Shown here piece by piece: positions 1 to 9,635 of a stretch of 64,000 nucleotides of DNA. How positions within the stretch are numbered: the stretch's first letter is position 1; each line of letters begins with the position of its first letter. The position numbers and the translations under genes are program-made. The stretch is from Carposina sasakii. Taxonomy: Eukaryota > Arthropoda > Insecta > Lepidoptera > Carposinidae. The notes beneath the pieces were generated by a model, which saw only the letters and a program-made list of their open reading frames with translations, had not been told where the DNA came from and did no database searches. The stretch is from NCBI GenBank assembly GCA_014607495.2, contig CP053159.1:8625501-8689500 (forward strand), read 5' to 3'.

Positions 1-530
1 TCCACCCCGAGGATTTTTTCACACCCACAGACACTGATGACGGCATGTACTTAACATCGATAGAAGACTATGATTACGGATCGGGTTATGTCTGGCAACC
101 TTCACCGTCTGATGAGCACTATTATCATGGGGAATATGAACCAAGGCCGACTACTAGTAAACGTCCAGATTACGGAACCCCCCCGGGTGCTGGTCAGCCC
201 ACTACTAGTAAACGTCCAGATTACGGAACCCCCCCCGGTGCTAGTCAGCCCACTACTAACAAACGTCCGGAATATGGACGACCTGACCTGACAACTCAGG
301 ATTATACCTTTTGGAAGCCCAGTGATCCTAATAGATTACGCGATAAGAGTAAATCGAAATCAGAAGCACATAAGTCGCATAAACAGCATCCCATAAGAAC
401 GCAACCGCCACCATACGACAATGATGATGCGCTTCGAATTGGCGCCAAACATTCTTCAGATAGTATATTTAGGGATCAAAATGATAATGGAAATAATAGG
501 AATGACGAGCATAATGGATACGATATACAA
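1..530 (+). CDS. resilin: Pro-resilin exon (5'-partial): repeat and linker region
   Basis: Read in the frame starting at base 3 (176 codons). The donor at 531 is GTACGT and the exon ends in phase 0 after a Gln codon. The encoded region is rich in D, Y, P, K and S and has no cysteine. Reading through the donor gives a hydrophobic, Cys-containing tail unlike the rest, which supports the splice. The upstream exon with the signal peptide is outside the window. Confidence 0.85.
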
Positions 531-3196
531 GTACGTAATAATATTTTTTCTATGTGTATTGAATTGTATGAGACAGTACTGTTCGGTTGAAATTTACAAC
601 CGGTGTTCGTCCACAACCATTCACTGCACTTTATATTATTACCAGGTTTTATTTTTATTTTATTTATTAAATTAGAATAATACACAGTTCCGTTAAGATA
701 CACTTTAATCGAAACTACACGCTTATTTCACAGACACTATAGGTAGATGGATTTCTATGTAGGTAGTCATACAACTGCTGTACAGCCGTTATCCTTAAAA
801 AGTCAAATGTAGCTGTTCAAAATAATCCACTTTTGACCTTTCAGCATAATTAAAGTGATAAAGCCCCTTATGGCAGTTATGGCGAAGGCCTGCCACTGCA
901 AATACGGTTAGATATAATAGGTATCTAGGTTTTTTGTTATTTCTAAGTTTTTACTATAGAAGTAACCTATGTAACCTAACTATGTATAATTTTCAGAAGC
1001 CAGGTAAATACAACTTTAGCTACGGAGTGGATGATACACAAACGGGTACTAGTTTTAGTCACTCTGAGCAGCGAAATGGAGACTCTGCTACAGGGAAGTA
1101 CAATGTACTTCTGCCTGACGGTAGGAAGCAGGTAGTAGAGTACGAGGCAGGCCTGCAAGGATTCAAGCCTCAGATTCGATATGAGGGTTTGTGAATCTAT
1201 CAGAATAAACAATGTAACTTATGGGTTTGGTTGCATTTAATATTACATTTCACTATACTGGGTGTAAAAAGACAACTTTGTTCTTTTAATACCTCGTATT
1301 CTTTATAAGATTACGATCATTTTTTTCTATGAAAGCACCCCTAGGAAATTACGGGTTTCCAAGATATTGAGGTCCAAAGTTACATTAATATTATCTTTTT
1401 TTTTTTTACATAAATCCACCTGAAATCGGTTAACAAACATTTTTTTCAAAGATACCATGTCAAAATATTATAATGTAAGTTTTGTAGGTACATTTGTACT
1501 TTGCGCATCAAACGAATACATTGCTTGCAATAAAATGACAGTATTTTTTCATAATTTTTTTGTCGTTTCCCAGGGTTGGTTCCATAGAAGAAAATGATCG
1601 TAACACTTACAAAGAATACGAGGTATTAAAAAACATTGTTGTCTTTTTACACCCTGTATAACTTTCGCTCCCCAGTAAGCCCCAGTTACATGAAAGCTTT
1701 ACCTATTGATTTTTGATGCTACAAAAATCAATTTCAATTTTGCATTCATCCTTTAACACAAGCGAATCCAGCTGCGACTCTGCATTATCGTTTCAGCTAT
1801 GGGAAGTCCACTTCTGGACATAGGCCTCCCCATCCCCATCACGATGACCTTGCAAAGATTACAGGAAATATCTTATTGTATTCATTTTTCAAATATGAAT
1901 TTTAAAAAGTGAATACTAATTATATTACAATAAATTGCAGCCACATCCACATTAATTGGAGCTTCACGCGACTATATAACGGGTACTCCATAGCAGTTAT
2001 GTAGTGATAAATAAATATTTCAAATATTTTAGGAGCTGGGGTATCAAATACACGTGATCAAGGTTACCCAAAACAAATTGCACCCAATGAACATCTAGGA
2101 GAAGAATATGCGCCCCAAGATCAGGGTTATGAAGAACAAGATCAGGATAATAATAGACCTGGAGCTGATCCAGGATCCCAGGGACGGATAAGAGAACAAG
2201 GAAATTCACTGCAGGGGTATCCTGAACGAGGTTCTCCTAAACAAAATGGACGGGAAAATCTACAAAATGAAAACCAGGCAGGCTTTCCTTATGAAGAACC
2301 GGTACAAGATTCAGAGCATTTAGGTCAAGGGCAATCTAATCAACAACAAGGTTTTAAAGGTTATCCTAGAGAAGGACCTCAACGAAATCAAGAAACAATA
2401 GGTTTAGGGTTTCAGGGAGCAAGAAAAAACCAGGGATATCAAAATAACGAAGGAATTAGTATCGAGACTGGAAGACGAAACCAAGGTAAGATTTAGGTTG
2501 ATTTTAGAAGATTATTTATGTAGGTAAAATTTTATATTATAAAATATCAATATCCATTAGATAAACTGGTACAATCGTAAGTATTTAGGATAAACTTAAC
2601 GTGAAGTTAGTAGTGGATGTCCATAATGTCCAATTAGTAACCATCAGGCTAAATCGCAGCTATACATTTCATTCTATCCTAAATATTTTCTTAATGTATC
2701 GTCAACCCAAACTTACGTATCTATTTTCCATTTTAGGTATTGATTTTCAGAAAACAATGTATCACGTATGTATTTATCTTCATTGATTAGTACCTATAAT
2801 TATAATTATTATAAGAAACTGTCAGAAAATTATAGCTAAAGTAAAATCTCGTACCTCAAGCGCCATCTTGTCGTGGCTATGGCGACATTACCAGGAGTCT
2901 CACGCCAGTGTGTTTCGCCTTAAATTGCCTGCCAGAAAGTGATAGCATAGGTATAAATGATAGCAACTACCCGGTTTAAATAAATATAATGACAAGAAAG
3001 AGATGGGATTCGTAGTAGGTATAAGTGCTTGTTTTCAAGCTAGGATAGCTTGGTCTACAAAGCATCATGCATCTAGTGCCGTAATTACATGTGCACCAAT
3101 GATTGGAACTGTGACGTCATTCTACGTCTGTCTATTTCAGGTGACGAGGGATATCCATCAGGAGGACCTAGCGGACCTCGTGGCTCCGGGTATTGA
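1..3196 (+). CDS. resilin: Pro-resilin-like cuticle protein, 5'-partial, four coding exons
   Basis: Elastic chitin-binding protein of the insect cuticle. Exons are 1-530, 997-1186, 2033-2485 and 3141-3196. All introns are GT-AG and the phases agree (0, 1, 1), giving 408 residues plus stop in this window. The frame is open to base 3, so the Met at 45 is probably internal and the signal-peptide exon lies upstream. Order: acidic Tyr-rich region, three tandem PTTSKRPDYGTPPG-type repeats, a hydrophilic linker, one Rebers-Riddiford chitin-binding domain (exon 2), a Gln/Gly/Asn-rich tail with many GY motifs, and a short GGPSGPRGSGY end. The chitin-binding exon contains YNVLLPDGRKQ and QIRYEG, which I recognise from Drosophila pro-resilin, so the call is firmer than a generic RR protein. 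The elastic repeats are few for a resilin. No AATAAA was seen just after the stop; AATATA variants occur near 3263. Confidence 0.88.
147..290 (+). repeat. 51-bp coding tandem repeat in pro-resilin
   Basis: Two full units (147-197 and 198-248) and a partial third from 249. Each encodes a 17-residue block PTTSKRPDYGTPPGA(G/S)Q. Units 1 and 2 are nearly identical at the DNA level, including third codon positions, which suggests recent slippage or unequal exchange. The YGTP/YGxP motif is like that of resilin elastic repeats. Confidence 0.9.
997..1186 (+). CDS. resilin: Pro-resilin exon: Rebers-Riddiford chitin-binding domain
   Basis: The acceptor is TTTTCAG at 990-996 and the donor GTTTGT starts at 1187; the exon starts in phase 0 and leaves one base. 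It encodes a complete domain of about 63 residues: the aromatic triad YNFSY, then TG, a GD doublet, GKYNV, PDGR, VVEYEA and GF. This is the RR-2-like pattern seen in pro-resilins. If the weak donor is not used, translation adds one Leu and stops at 1192-1194, giving a shorter form that ends at the chitin-binding domain. Confidence 0.92.
1258..1656. mobile_element. MITE, family A (TA target, long terminal inverted repeats)
   Basis: Begins CTGGGTGTAAAAAGACAAC after TA and ends with the inverse before TA. The first and last ~75 bp are inverted copies (positions ~1258-1335 and ~1580-1656). It lies in the intron between pro-resilin exons 2 and 3. Related copies are at 16568 and 44490. The TA target suggests mobilisation by a Tc1/mariner-type transposase (inference); there is no ORF. 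Confidence 0.85.
1793..1835 (-). repeat. Fragment of RTE-tailed repeat
   Basis: Short remnant containing GTCCACTTCTGGACATAGG and CCTCCCC, the reverse complement of the RTE 3' end described at 7440-7817. It lies in a pro-resilin intron. Confidence 0.6.
2033..2485 (+). CDS. resilin: Pro-resilin exon: Gln/Gly/Asn-rich tail
   Basis: Acceptor TATTTTAG; donor GTAAGA starts at 2486. The first two bases complete a Gly codon begun in exon 2 (RYEG then AGVSN). All 150 following codons are open. The region is low in hydrophobics and rich in Q, G, N, E and R, with recurring GYP, QGY and GYQ motifs, as expected of a disordered elastic segment. No opposite-strand reading is as long or as biased. Confidence 0.85.
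2486..3140. other. Pro-resilin last intron, non-coding
   Basis: AT-rich intron between the Gln-rich exon and the terminal exon. It shows no repeat I recognise and no conserved reading frame. Confidence 0.6.
3141..3196 (+). CDS. resilin: Pro-resilin terminal exon
   Basis: Acceptor CTATTTCAG ends at 3140. One base from the previous exon plus GT gives Gly, then 17 residues ending GGPSGPRGSGY and a TGA at 3194-3196. The Gly-Pro-Ser composition fits a resilin C-terminus. A longer open frame over the same bases is a shadow in another phase. Confidence 0.82.
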
Positions 3197-3344
3197 CCTG
3201 CACAGCTCCAAAATTGAGAAGAAGCCTGTCATCGTACTGTTCATATTGTAAATATAAATATTGAATATAGTTTTGACTTTTATTCATAGAACTAATATTA
3301 TATATTTTTTCATTACGGATTACTCTATACATTGTGTGTGTATA

Positions 3345-3720
3345 CAGTGTGTTTTTTGGTCGTCAACGTTCCCGAAATGTACGGAATCTCCTCATTATCA
3401 CGATCATTTTTCTCCATGAAAGCATATCTGGGAAGTGTCTGGTTCCCAAGATATAAGGGTCCAAAGTTGAGTAAACAGACTGCGTTTTTCTGCATAAACG
3501 CACATTGACTCGTGTAGCAAGATTTTTTCACGAGAAATAATAAATATTGGTCTAAGAAAAAACAAGCATAAACACTGGACACTATAAATTTCGCCCGATC
3601 AAATAAACAATTTTTTTTTTAAATTCACATCGTTTCCCAGCATTTTTTGGCATAAACTTACTTTATTTGATGTATAGAGTACGTACCCTTCTTTAAGGGT
3701 GGCAACGAAAAAACACACTG
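3345..3720. mobile_element. MITE, family B, copy 1
   Basis: Flanked by TA. The ends CAGTGTGTTTTTT and its complement form imperfect terminal inverted repeats that continue into GGTCGTCAACG / GGCAACG. The inside contains the family block GTCCAAAGTTGAGTAAA and a poly-T tract. It lies about 150 bp after the pro-resilin stop. Confidence 0.85.
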
Positions 3721-4267
3721 TATACATATAGGCAGCTAATTAAAATTAACGAAAGAAATAATAACAAAAATTTATTTCATTTATAAGTATGTATTCTTAA
3801 AGAAATGGCTAAAATAAATGCTTTTATAAAGCTATCACAAAATGTCATTGGAAAATTAAAACTCCTAAAATTACAGTTGCTATTGATTTTCCTAGCGATA
3901 TTGTATTTGCTGTACCTGAAAAAAAAAAACAATTGAATTTAAAAGAATCGTCATCCTCACTAAAATATGTAGGTACCCTATACTCCGATTTTTAATGATG
4001 TAGAGAAAAGTGGCATTTGGAGTAAAATGCCACTTTTCTCTACTTTGGCGGAATAAAAAAATAGTTTTGCTCCAAAATTACTCGAAATAATCGATTGAAC
4101 TTTTCGATTAATTTTATGCACCTATATTTTTGTTACGGTTAATGTTCGGAGTCTAAAATGTATTAGATAAAAAAGCTGTATTTCAAATTACGTTTTATTG
4201 ATTTTTTGTGTTTTATTGTTAATTTTATGAAATAAAAGAGCTGTTTTAGTAATTAAGTTTGTTTATA

Positions 4268-4649
4268 GAGGATGATTTTTGGTCGTCAACGTTCCCGAAA
4301 ACTACGGCATCTCCTCATCATCACGATCATTTTTCTCCATGGAAGCATACCTGGGAAGTGTCTGATTTCCAAAATATTAGGGTCCAAAGTTGAGTAAATA
4401 GACTGCGTTTTTCTGCATAAATGCACATTGACGCGTGTAGCAAGATTTTTTCACGACAAATAATTAATATCTGTCTTTGAAAAAACTAGCATAAACACTG
4501 GACACTAAAATTAAGACCGATGAAGTAATTAATTTTTTTTTTCAAAAAATTTTACAATGTTTCTCAGTATTTTTTTTGGCATAAACTTATTTTATTTAAT
4601 GTAAAGAGTACGTACCCTTCGTTAAGGGTGGCAACGAAAAAACATCCTG
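4268..4649. mobile_element. MITE, family B, copy 2
   Basis: Same family and same orientation as 3345-3720, with high identity through the central block. The 3' terminus AACATCCTG is followed by TA; the 5' end is slightly degraded. Together with copy 1 it forms a direct repeat about 920 bp apart between the convergent genes. Confidence 0.83.
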
Positions 4650-5596
4650 TATAAGTATATCTACAGTAGATTAATGAGTGAAATAACACGATCGAAGAAT
4701 TATTACGATTTAATTAATCGCTCACTATAAAATATTACAACACTAATTTCCCTACGCTGACAACATTAAAAAACAAATAAAGTCAATTGTCAATATGTAC
4801 TTAGATACAATTTAACAATAAATAGATTCGGCGGGAAAAGCTGGAAGGGTGCATATGTAATTTTCTTGTGAAAATCAAAAATTATTTGTAAATAGCTTGC
4901 ATGTGTCCGTAAAGTGATGTTTTCTGGTAGATAAGTTATATTTTGATTACTTGTGATGTGAATCTAGTGCGTGTGCATGGTTTTATACCCAGGTAAGCTG
5001 AGTAACTTTAGCCGGAATAAGATCTCTTCATGGGCCCATGTAAGTTGTTTCTGCAATTATTTTTAGTTTTGACTAACTTTACACTTGTTCTTGAGGATTT
5101 TTCTGACGTTTCCATTCATCATAATCATTATCATCCGTCATAAATTCAGAAATCATTTACTAAAGACAATGGCTGTATGGGCTTAGTTCCCCTTGCCTTT
5201 CCTTCGGGATAAACTAAACAAAAAGAATTTAACAATAAATAAATAAATTGTATGTAGCTGTCATTTTACTCTACATAATTAAAAATCGGACTTATAACCT
5301 AACTTAACATACACCACCTATATTATAATCTACATACATATAAAGATGTTATGTCCGGCGAGTCTTACTACCAATTTCTTTAACGATAATTAACTAATAA
5401 TGATCATCAATATACTAAGCTTAATAGAGATTTGACACAGCAATTATATTATTTGCTAAATTAGTGTTATGGTACTAGGTAGTAGCTATTTTATTCAGTA
5501 CTTAAGCTTAATTATTATTGATTAAAAATACGTCAGTAGTATGATTATTAATGTATTTTAACGATTAGTAAGCTTAACTACTGATCAGACTTGCCC
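4650..5596. other. Intergenic DNA between convergent genes
   Basis: No gene seen. Positions ~4850-5050 carry a moderately complex block ending in GTTTTATACCCAG that resembles a dispersed lepidopteran repeat, but I cannot name it. The rest is AT-rich and includes the 3'UTR of the beat gene that follows. Confidence 0.5.
5490..5495 (-). terminator. Candidate polyadenylation signal of the first beat gene
   Basis: TTTATT on the plus strand is AATAAA on the minus strand, about 100 nt past the minus-strand stop codon at 5597. Position and motif fit; other signals further on cannot be excluded. Confidence 0.45.
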
Positions 5597-5776
5597 TTAA
5601 TCGATATGATTAAGAAAATCATGTTGCTTTCTACCTGTGCTGTCTATTATCTTCTTGCTGACAGGTTTTGTCTGGAACGGATCATCGTAGTCATCAAACG
5701 TAGTGTTTTCTTCATTCGGTAGACCTATCACGTGTGAAGTCTCCTGGCGATAGAGTGGAGCTATCGACGCTTGACA
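5597..5776 (-). CDS. beat: Beat gene 1, terminal exon
   Basis: Acceptor TTGCAG, then Cys215 (the second Ig2 cysteine), QASIAPLYRQE and a 48-residue polar tail with DDYDDP, ending in TAA. 60 codons including the stop, phase 0. No hydrophobic segment is present. Confidence 0.87.
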   Translation of the reverse strand, partial: CQASIAPLYRQETSHVIGLPNEENTTFDDYDDPFQTKPVSKKIIDSTGRKQHDFLNHID

Positions 5777-8700
5777 CTGCAAGTGTGCAAAAACATTACC
5801 AGTTAGTACCTCAAGAAATACTAGCTAAATGATGATTCTAGATTTTTCTGAGCGCTATTCTTTTTCCAGCCTGGTCGAACCTTTTTAAAATAAGAGGACA
5901 CAGGCTTATAAATATTTTATTAATATAAATATTTTTAATGATGTAATATAACAACCATTATATGAGATCCATTATCTGGCTGTTCAGTTGTTGATTTCAT
6001 AATAATATTATAGAATTCTAGACCACCGGACATCTAAGTGCTTGTTTTTTCTTTTCAGTTTACATGGCTAGTTTTGTTCTTTTTTATGCAGTCGGGTTTT
6101 TGGATTTTTCAAATAATGTTTTTTTTTTTAGATTGTTATCCCGAAAAGCGGGAGCAGGCTTACCCCTGGCATAAAGGTTTTTTGCCCTTAGCCACGTGGA
6201 ACTAAGTAACTTGATTGGTAAAAAGGGGGTCACGTAATTTAGACGGCTATCAACCTGAGCCTCTCTGGCCTTTAGCCTCTACATGTACGATGATTTACTT
6301 AGACAATTATATAGACTTACCTTAATTTCAACTGGAGAACTATCCTGGAAAGGGAACGACAGTTGTAAGGTGGTTTCGGTAGCATTGGGCCGTCTTCTGG
6401 CGACTCTAGTCCATGGTCCTTGAATGAAATGTCCGGACACTGACTCATTGTTTACCAGCCATTGCAGGTGGGTTTCCGGGATCGAAGCCGACGATGTGCA
6501 ATTGACGGCAATGGTGTCACCGTAGACGTAGTGATCCCGGACGCCTTTTAGACGAGGTCCTGTTTTTGGAAGAACTGAAAAATTCAGTTAGGATTAATAG
6601 GATACCCAAATATACAATATTACGTACCCCATAGGAAAGCAGACTAGATGAGATTTAGACAGTTGTGGTTACGGAAGGACAATGCTTTATAATGAAACTA
6701 CGAAATTATGCTCTTTCTGGTGAAGATTGATTAGCCGACATATTACACATACCTATATAACACGGCTAGGTTCCTAAAAAGGAATATCCAGAACTTCAGG
6801 ATCTAAAGGGGCCAGATTTAAATTATCACTGACAAGTTGATAGCTCATCGTCTAGAGAGAACGCCCTTAAGATACTTAATCGACTCTTACGACATACACG
6901 GAAGGAGATGCATCTGATGAATTCTAGTCATGACTTATTAGGTCAGCACAGGTAAGCAATAACACATCATCTAAATTTTGAAATCTCTAAATAATCAAAT
7001 AAATCAAATAAATAATCAAAGTTTACTAACGCTGTATGGTGATAGTTTTCTGATCTTCCACGGTATCGAAGAGTGGCGCCTCCCCGCATACCTCACATTT
7101 GTAGGTACCGGCTGAAGCCTGTGTGAGGCCCACCAGCTTTAATATGGTGCTGGATGACCCTGACAGCTGGAAAAGAGAGGAAACAAAATTATTGGAATTC
7201 TAGAAAACGTTCGTCCGAAGGAGTAAGTTTCTATCTAAATCGTGAGCATAATCTCCCTGGAGGTCAACAGGACTTTTTTGAGTTAGAGGGAAGTTAGGTT
7301 AGGTGTAATTTAACTTAAATCCTGGATAATCTAGGGGCCCATAGACGTAGTTACCTCACTTCCACTTAAACTGCTACTGTAGGAGGAGTTATGTCATGAC
7401 TTACGGAGCCGAGACGTGGAACCGTGGGGTTGTTCCACCGATTGCATGTCTCTCAGAGAGCTATGGAAAGGTCAGTGCTCTGGATCTCGCCAATAGACAA
7501 AGTTCGAAACGAGATTATCCGGCAGAAGACCAAAGTGACAGACGTAGTCTCGAAATGTAGTAAACTGAAGTGGTAGTGGGCTGGTCACAGTGGTCACATC
7601 TGTCGTAGAATCGATGGACGGTGGAATAACCCGGTTCTCAAATGAAGACCGTGCCTCGAGAAGCGTAGCGTTGGACACCCCCGGCCAGATGGACCGATGA
7701 CTTAAAGAGGACGCCTGGTAGTGTCTGGATGGCAAAAACGGGAGATCGAGCCTTGTGGCGTGTTCTGGGGGAGGCCTACGTACAGCAGTAGACTGCAATA
7801 GACTGACGACGACAGGAGAAGTTATAATGATAAGATAATTTTGACGAAGTTCGACTTACATCAACATTGACTCCCTCGTTCACGAAGGCAGTATTAGGCG
7901 GTGAGTTCTTCGGTATATATCGGTAGAACTCGCGGCCATCCTTGTACCATTTGACCGAGTATAGGATATCGTCTTCCATGTCGAACTGGCAGCCGAGCAG
8001 GGCATCACCGCCTTCTGCCGCATGTGTTGGTACCCTCAGTTCTAGAAGACGGACACTCTTTACTACGTCTGAAAAAAATATTGTATGTGAGATACTGACT
8101 AAACTAGGTCCAGTCGTTTTAGTAGAGAATAAAAATAAGATGGCATGTATGTTCCTTCGGGAGTGTAGACGAGTACTAAAGGATTTCCTCAAATTCCCAC
8201 AGGAGAAAGATAAACAGGAGTTCTAGCGTTTACGTGGAAGATGTAGGTAGTTAGCAGTTGCGGTTTACCTACTCGTATTCAAATAGGAAGTACTCGTTAG
8301 TAGGTATGCCAATTAGAAAGAGATAATTAATCAATAATTGTGACAAGATAAATATACTTAATAGAAAGCGGTTCAAATATTACTACTAATAAGTCATCTA
8401 CGTATTTTATTTGTGTCTCCAGATAGTGCCTAAAATATAAGGTCTGACCTTAGTTACGAACATACCTATGCAGCAGGATGTCCTACTTTTCTATTTTGAT
8501 CAATATCGGTAAAATAGACCAAGCCTAAAAATAAAAATACGTTTTCTTATGAATGACTATCGAGCCGAAACCGCCGCGATAGATGAACCTTCATTTTTAT
8601 GGTTCTGTACTCAAAGGGTAAAAACGGGGCCCTATTACTTAGACTTTGCTGTCTGTCTGTCCGTCTGTCTGTAAAACCTTTAAAACCTTTAAAAAGGTTA

Positions 8701-9635
8701 CAATGTGTATCTAGGTAGGTACCTATTGTTGTTTACCTAGTCAATGGTACGGAACCCTTCATGCGCGAGCCCGACTCGCACTTTTCCTGTTTTATACTCT
8801 AGTTATCGTACGGTGGTCAATAAAAGTAAATAACTATTTATTTAATTTTTAATCATGCAGTTCTAGCTTCGGGATTTCGGGAACAGAGTATCTTTATGTA
8901 TTATTTGTTATTTTTATTTCGTAAGTAAATTCCCATTGGCCATAAGCGGTTAACATCGGGCACTAAAAAAGTATTCCACGACAGTAAATTATTAGACGTG
9001 TTCAATCCACTCTACTTATAAAAAATCCTATCGTCTTGCTAATATTATCTATAAATGCGAAAGTTTATGAGAATGAATATAAATGGAATTCAAAATCTAT
9101 TCACATTTTCTTCTCAAAATAACAGAGGGAAGTACAGGCGTACAAGTACAAGTATATCTTCTATACAAAAATTATATATATTATATATTCTATATAAAAT
9201 TGTAACGGATCGATGTTTGTGCACGCCAATCTCAGAAACGGCTGAACCGATTTCGATGCAGTTTTCAGGAATATGTTGTGACAGGTCCCACTTAAAATAT
9301 AGGCTTTTTATCCCGAAAAAATGTTATATCCCGGATAATATAAACATTTAATTTTTTCTGCAGTCCACGCGGACGGAGTCGCGGGCGTCCACTACTAGTA
9401 AAAAATAAAGATAGAGCGGTTAAATGCAATAGGTTTGGTACTATAAAGGGTCGTCAGCAAGTATATTCAATGTTAACCACCAATTTTTTAAAGTTATCAA
9501 TGTTATAATAACAACTTCAAGATTACAAGGCAAAAGGAAGGCAAAAGGGCTCTTAATAGATACCATATCACTAGCAAAACAATGTCACCAACCTTTTTGA
9601 ATGATAAATAAAATAAACAACACTAAACCACGCAT
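5597..9635 (-). CDS. beat: Beat-family (Beaten path) secreted two-Ig-domain protein, complete
   Basis: Secreted or extracellular Ig-superfamily protein; Drosophila Beat proteins bind Sidestep-family receptors and control axon adhesion. Exons in transcript order: 9635-9593, 8068-7860, 7166-7031, 6574-6321, 5776-5597. Phases agree throughout (43+209+136+254+180 = 822 nt, 273 aa). Residues 1-~19 form a short hydrophobic signal (LVLFILFII). Ig1 spans about 22-130 with Cys41 and Cys108 and the family hallmark LYSVKWYKDGREFYRY. Ig2 spans about 131-225 with Cys155, Trp168 and Cys215. The tail to residue 273 is hydrophilic and acidic with no membrane anchor, so a soluble product is likely. N-glycosylation sequons: N154, N172, N193 and an NTT in the tail. 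Odd: an extra Cys111 in CEVCGEAP, where Ser is usual. The beat subtype was not assigned. The signal exon is the least certain part. Confidence 0.88.
6321..6574 (-). CDS. beat: Beat gene 1, Ig2 exon
   Basis: Acceptor TTTTTCAG, donor GTAAGT (plus 6315-6320). The exon enters with two bases and ends in phase 0. It encodes GPRLKGVRDHYVYGD, Cys155 in VNCTSS, and WLVNNE with the core Trp, through VEIK just before Cys215. Confidence 0.92.
6815..6960 (+). repeat. Dispersed repeat, 'CGACTCTTACGACAT' family
   Basis: Contains CACTGACAAGTTGATAGCTC, CGACTCTTACGACAT, GGAAGGAGATGCA and AGCACAGG. Other copies or fragments: 20745-20945, 29515-29585, 44137-44305, 49495-49565 and 57510-57590. The conserved pieces are non-coding; class unknown. 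It lies in a beat intron. Confidence 0.65.
7031..7166 (-). CDS. beat: Beat gene 1, second Ig1 exon
   Basis: Acceptor TTTTCCAG, donor GTTAGT. 136 nt, phase 0 in and phase 1 out. It encodes STILKLVGL, AGTYKCEVCGEAP (Ig1 second Cys) and the end of the domain. It has exactly the length of the corresponding exon of the second beat gene (32287-32422). Confidence 0.92.
7440..7817 (+). mobile_element. 5'-truncated RTE-type LINE, 3' end of reverse-transcriptase ORF
   Basis: Reads QRAMERSVL, then RNEIIRQKTKVTDVV, LKW*WAGH, RRIDGRW, RSVGHP and, after a frame change, the equivalent of GEAYVQQWTA. This is the C-terminal end of an RTE-clade ORF, broken by stops and shifts, followed by a short TGACGACGAC tail. 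It lies in the intron between the two Ig1 exons, its end 38 nt from the donor of exon 7860-8068. It is dead; it shows where the common 'TGGACGTAGGCCTCC' repeat comes from. Confidence 0.82.
7860..8068 (-). CDS. beat: Beat gene 1, first Ig1 exon
   Basis: Acceptor ATTTTTTTCAG, donor GTAAGT (plus 7854-7859). It enters with two bases (completing Asp15) and ends in phase 0 after GVNVD. It encodes LLELRVP, Cys41 and the diagnostic DILYSVKWYKDGREFYRY block of Beat proteins. Confidence 0.94.
8615..8800 (+). repeat. Dispersed repeat ending 'TACGGAACCC...CGACTCGCACTT'
   Basis: Contains a CTGTCTGT microsatellite, GGTACGGAACCCTTCATG and GCCCGACTCGCACTT. The same 3' end is seen at 45015-45065 and 53140-53206, and a longer relative at 44557-45065. 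It lies in the first beat intron. Confidence 0.65.
9038..9400 (-). repeat. 'ACTAGTGGACGCCCGCG' family element
   Basis: On the minus strand it starts near 9400 with GTGGACGCCCGCGACTCCG, passes through a conserved AAATCGGTTCAGCCG block and ends at a TATAATATTAG-like tail. It is one of at least ten copies in the window and has no coding capacity. An AT-rich stretch near 9100-9200 looks inserted. Confidence 0.75.
9593..9635 (-). CDS. beat: Beat gene 1, signal-peptide exon
   Basis: ATG at plus 9633-9635 in the context AAAAATG. 14 codons encode MRGLVLFILFIIQK, and one G is left before a GTTGGT donor. That single base fits exon 8068-7860, which needs one (GAC, Asp15). Hydrophobicity and phase both match a signal peptide. 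The donor is not the canonical GTRAGT, and another upstream exon is possible. Confidence 0.62.

Noticed and set aside
7776..8192. 138-codon minus-strand ORF as a gene
   Set aside because: Only 7860-8068 is an exon; the flanks are intron and repeat read through the splice sites.
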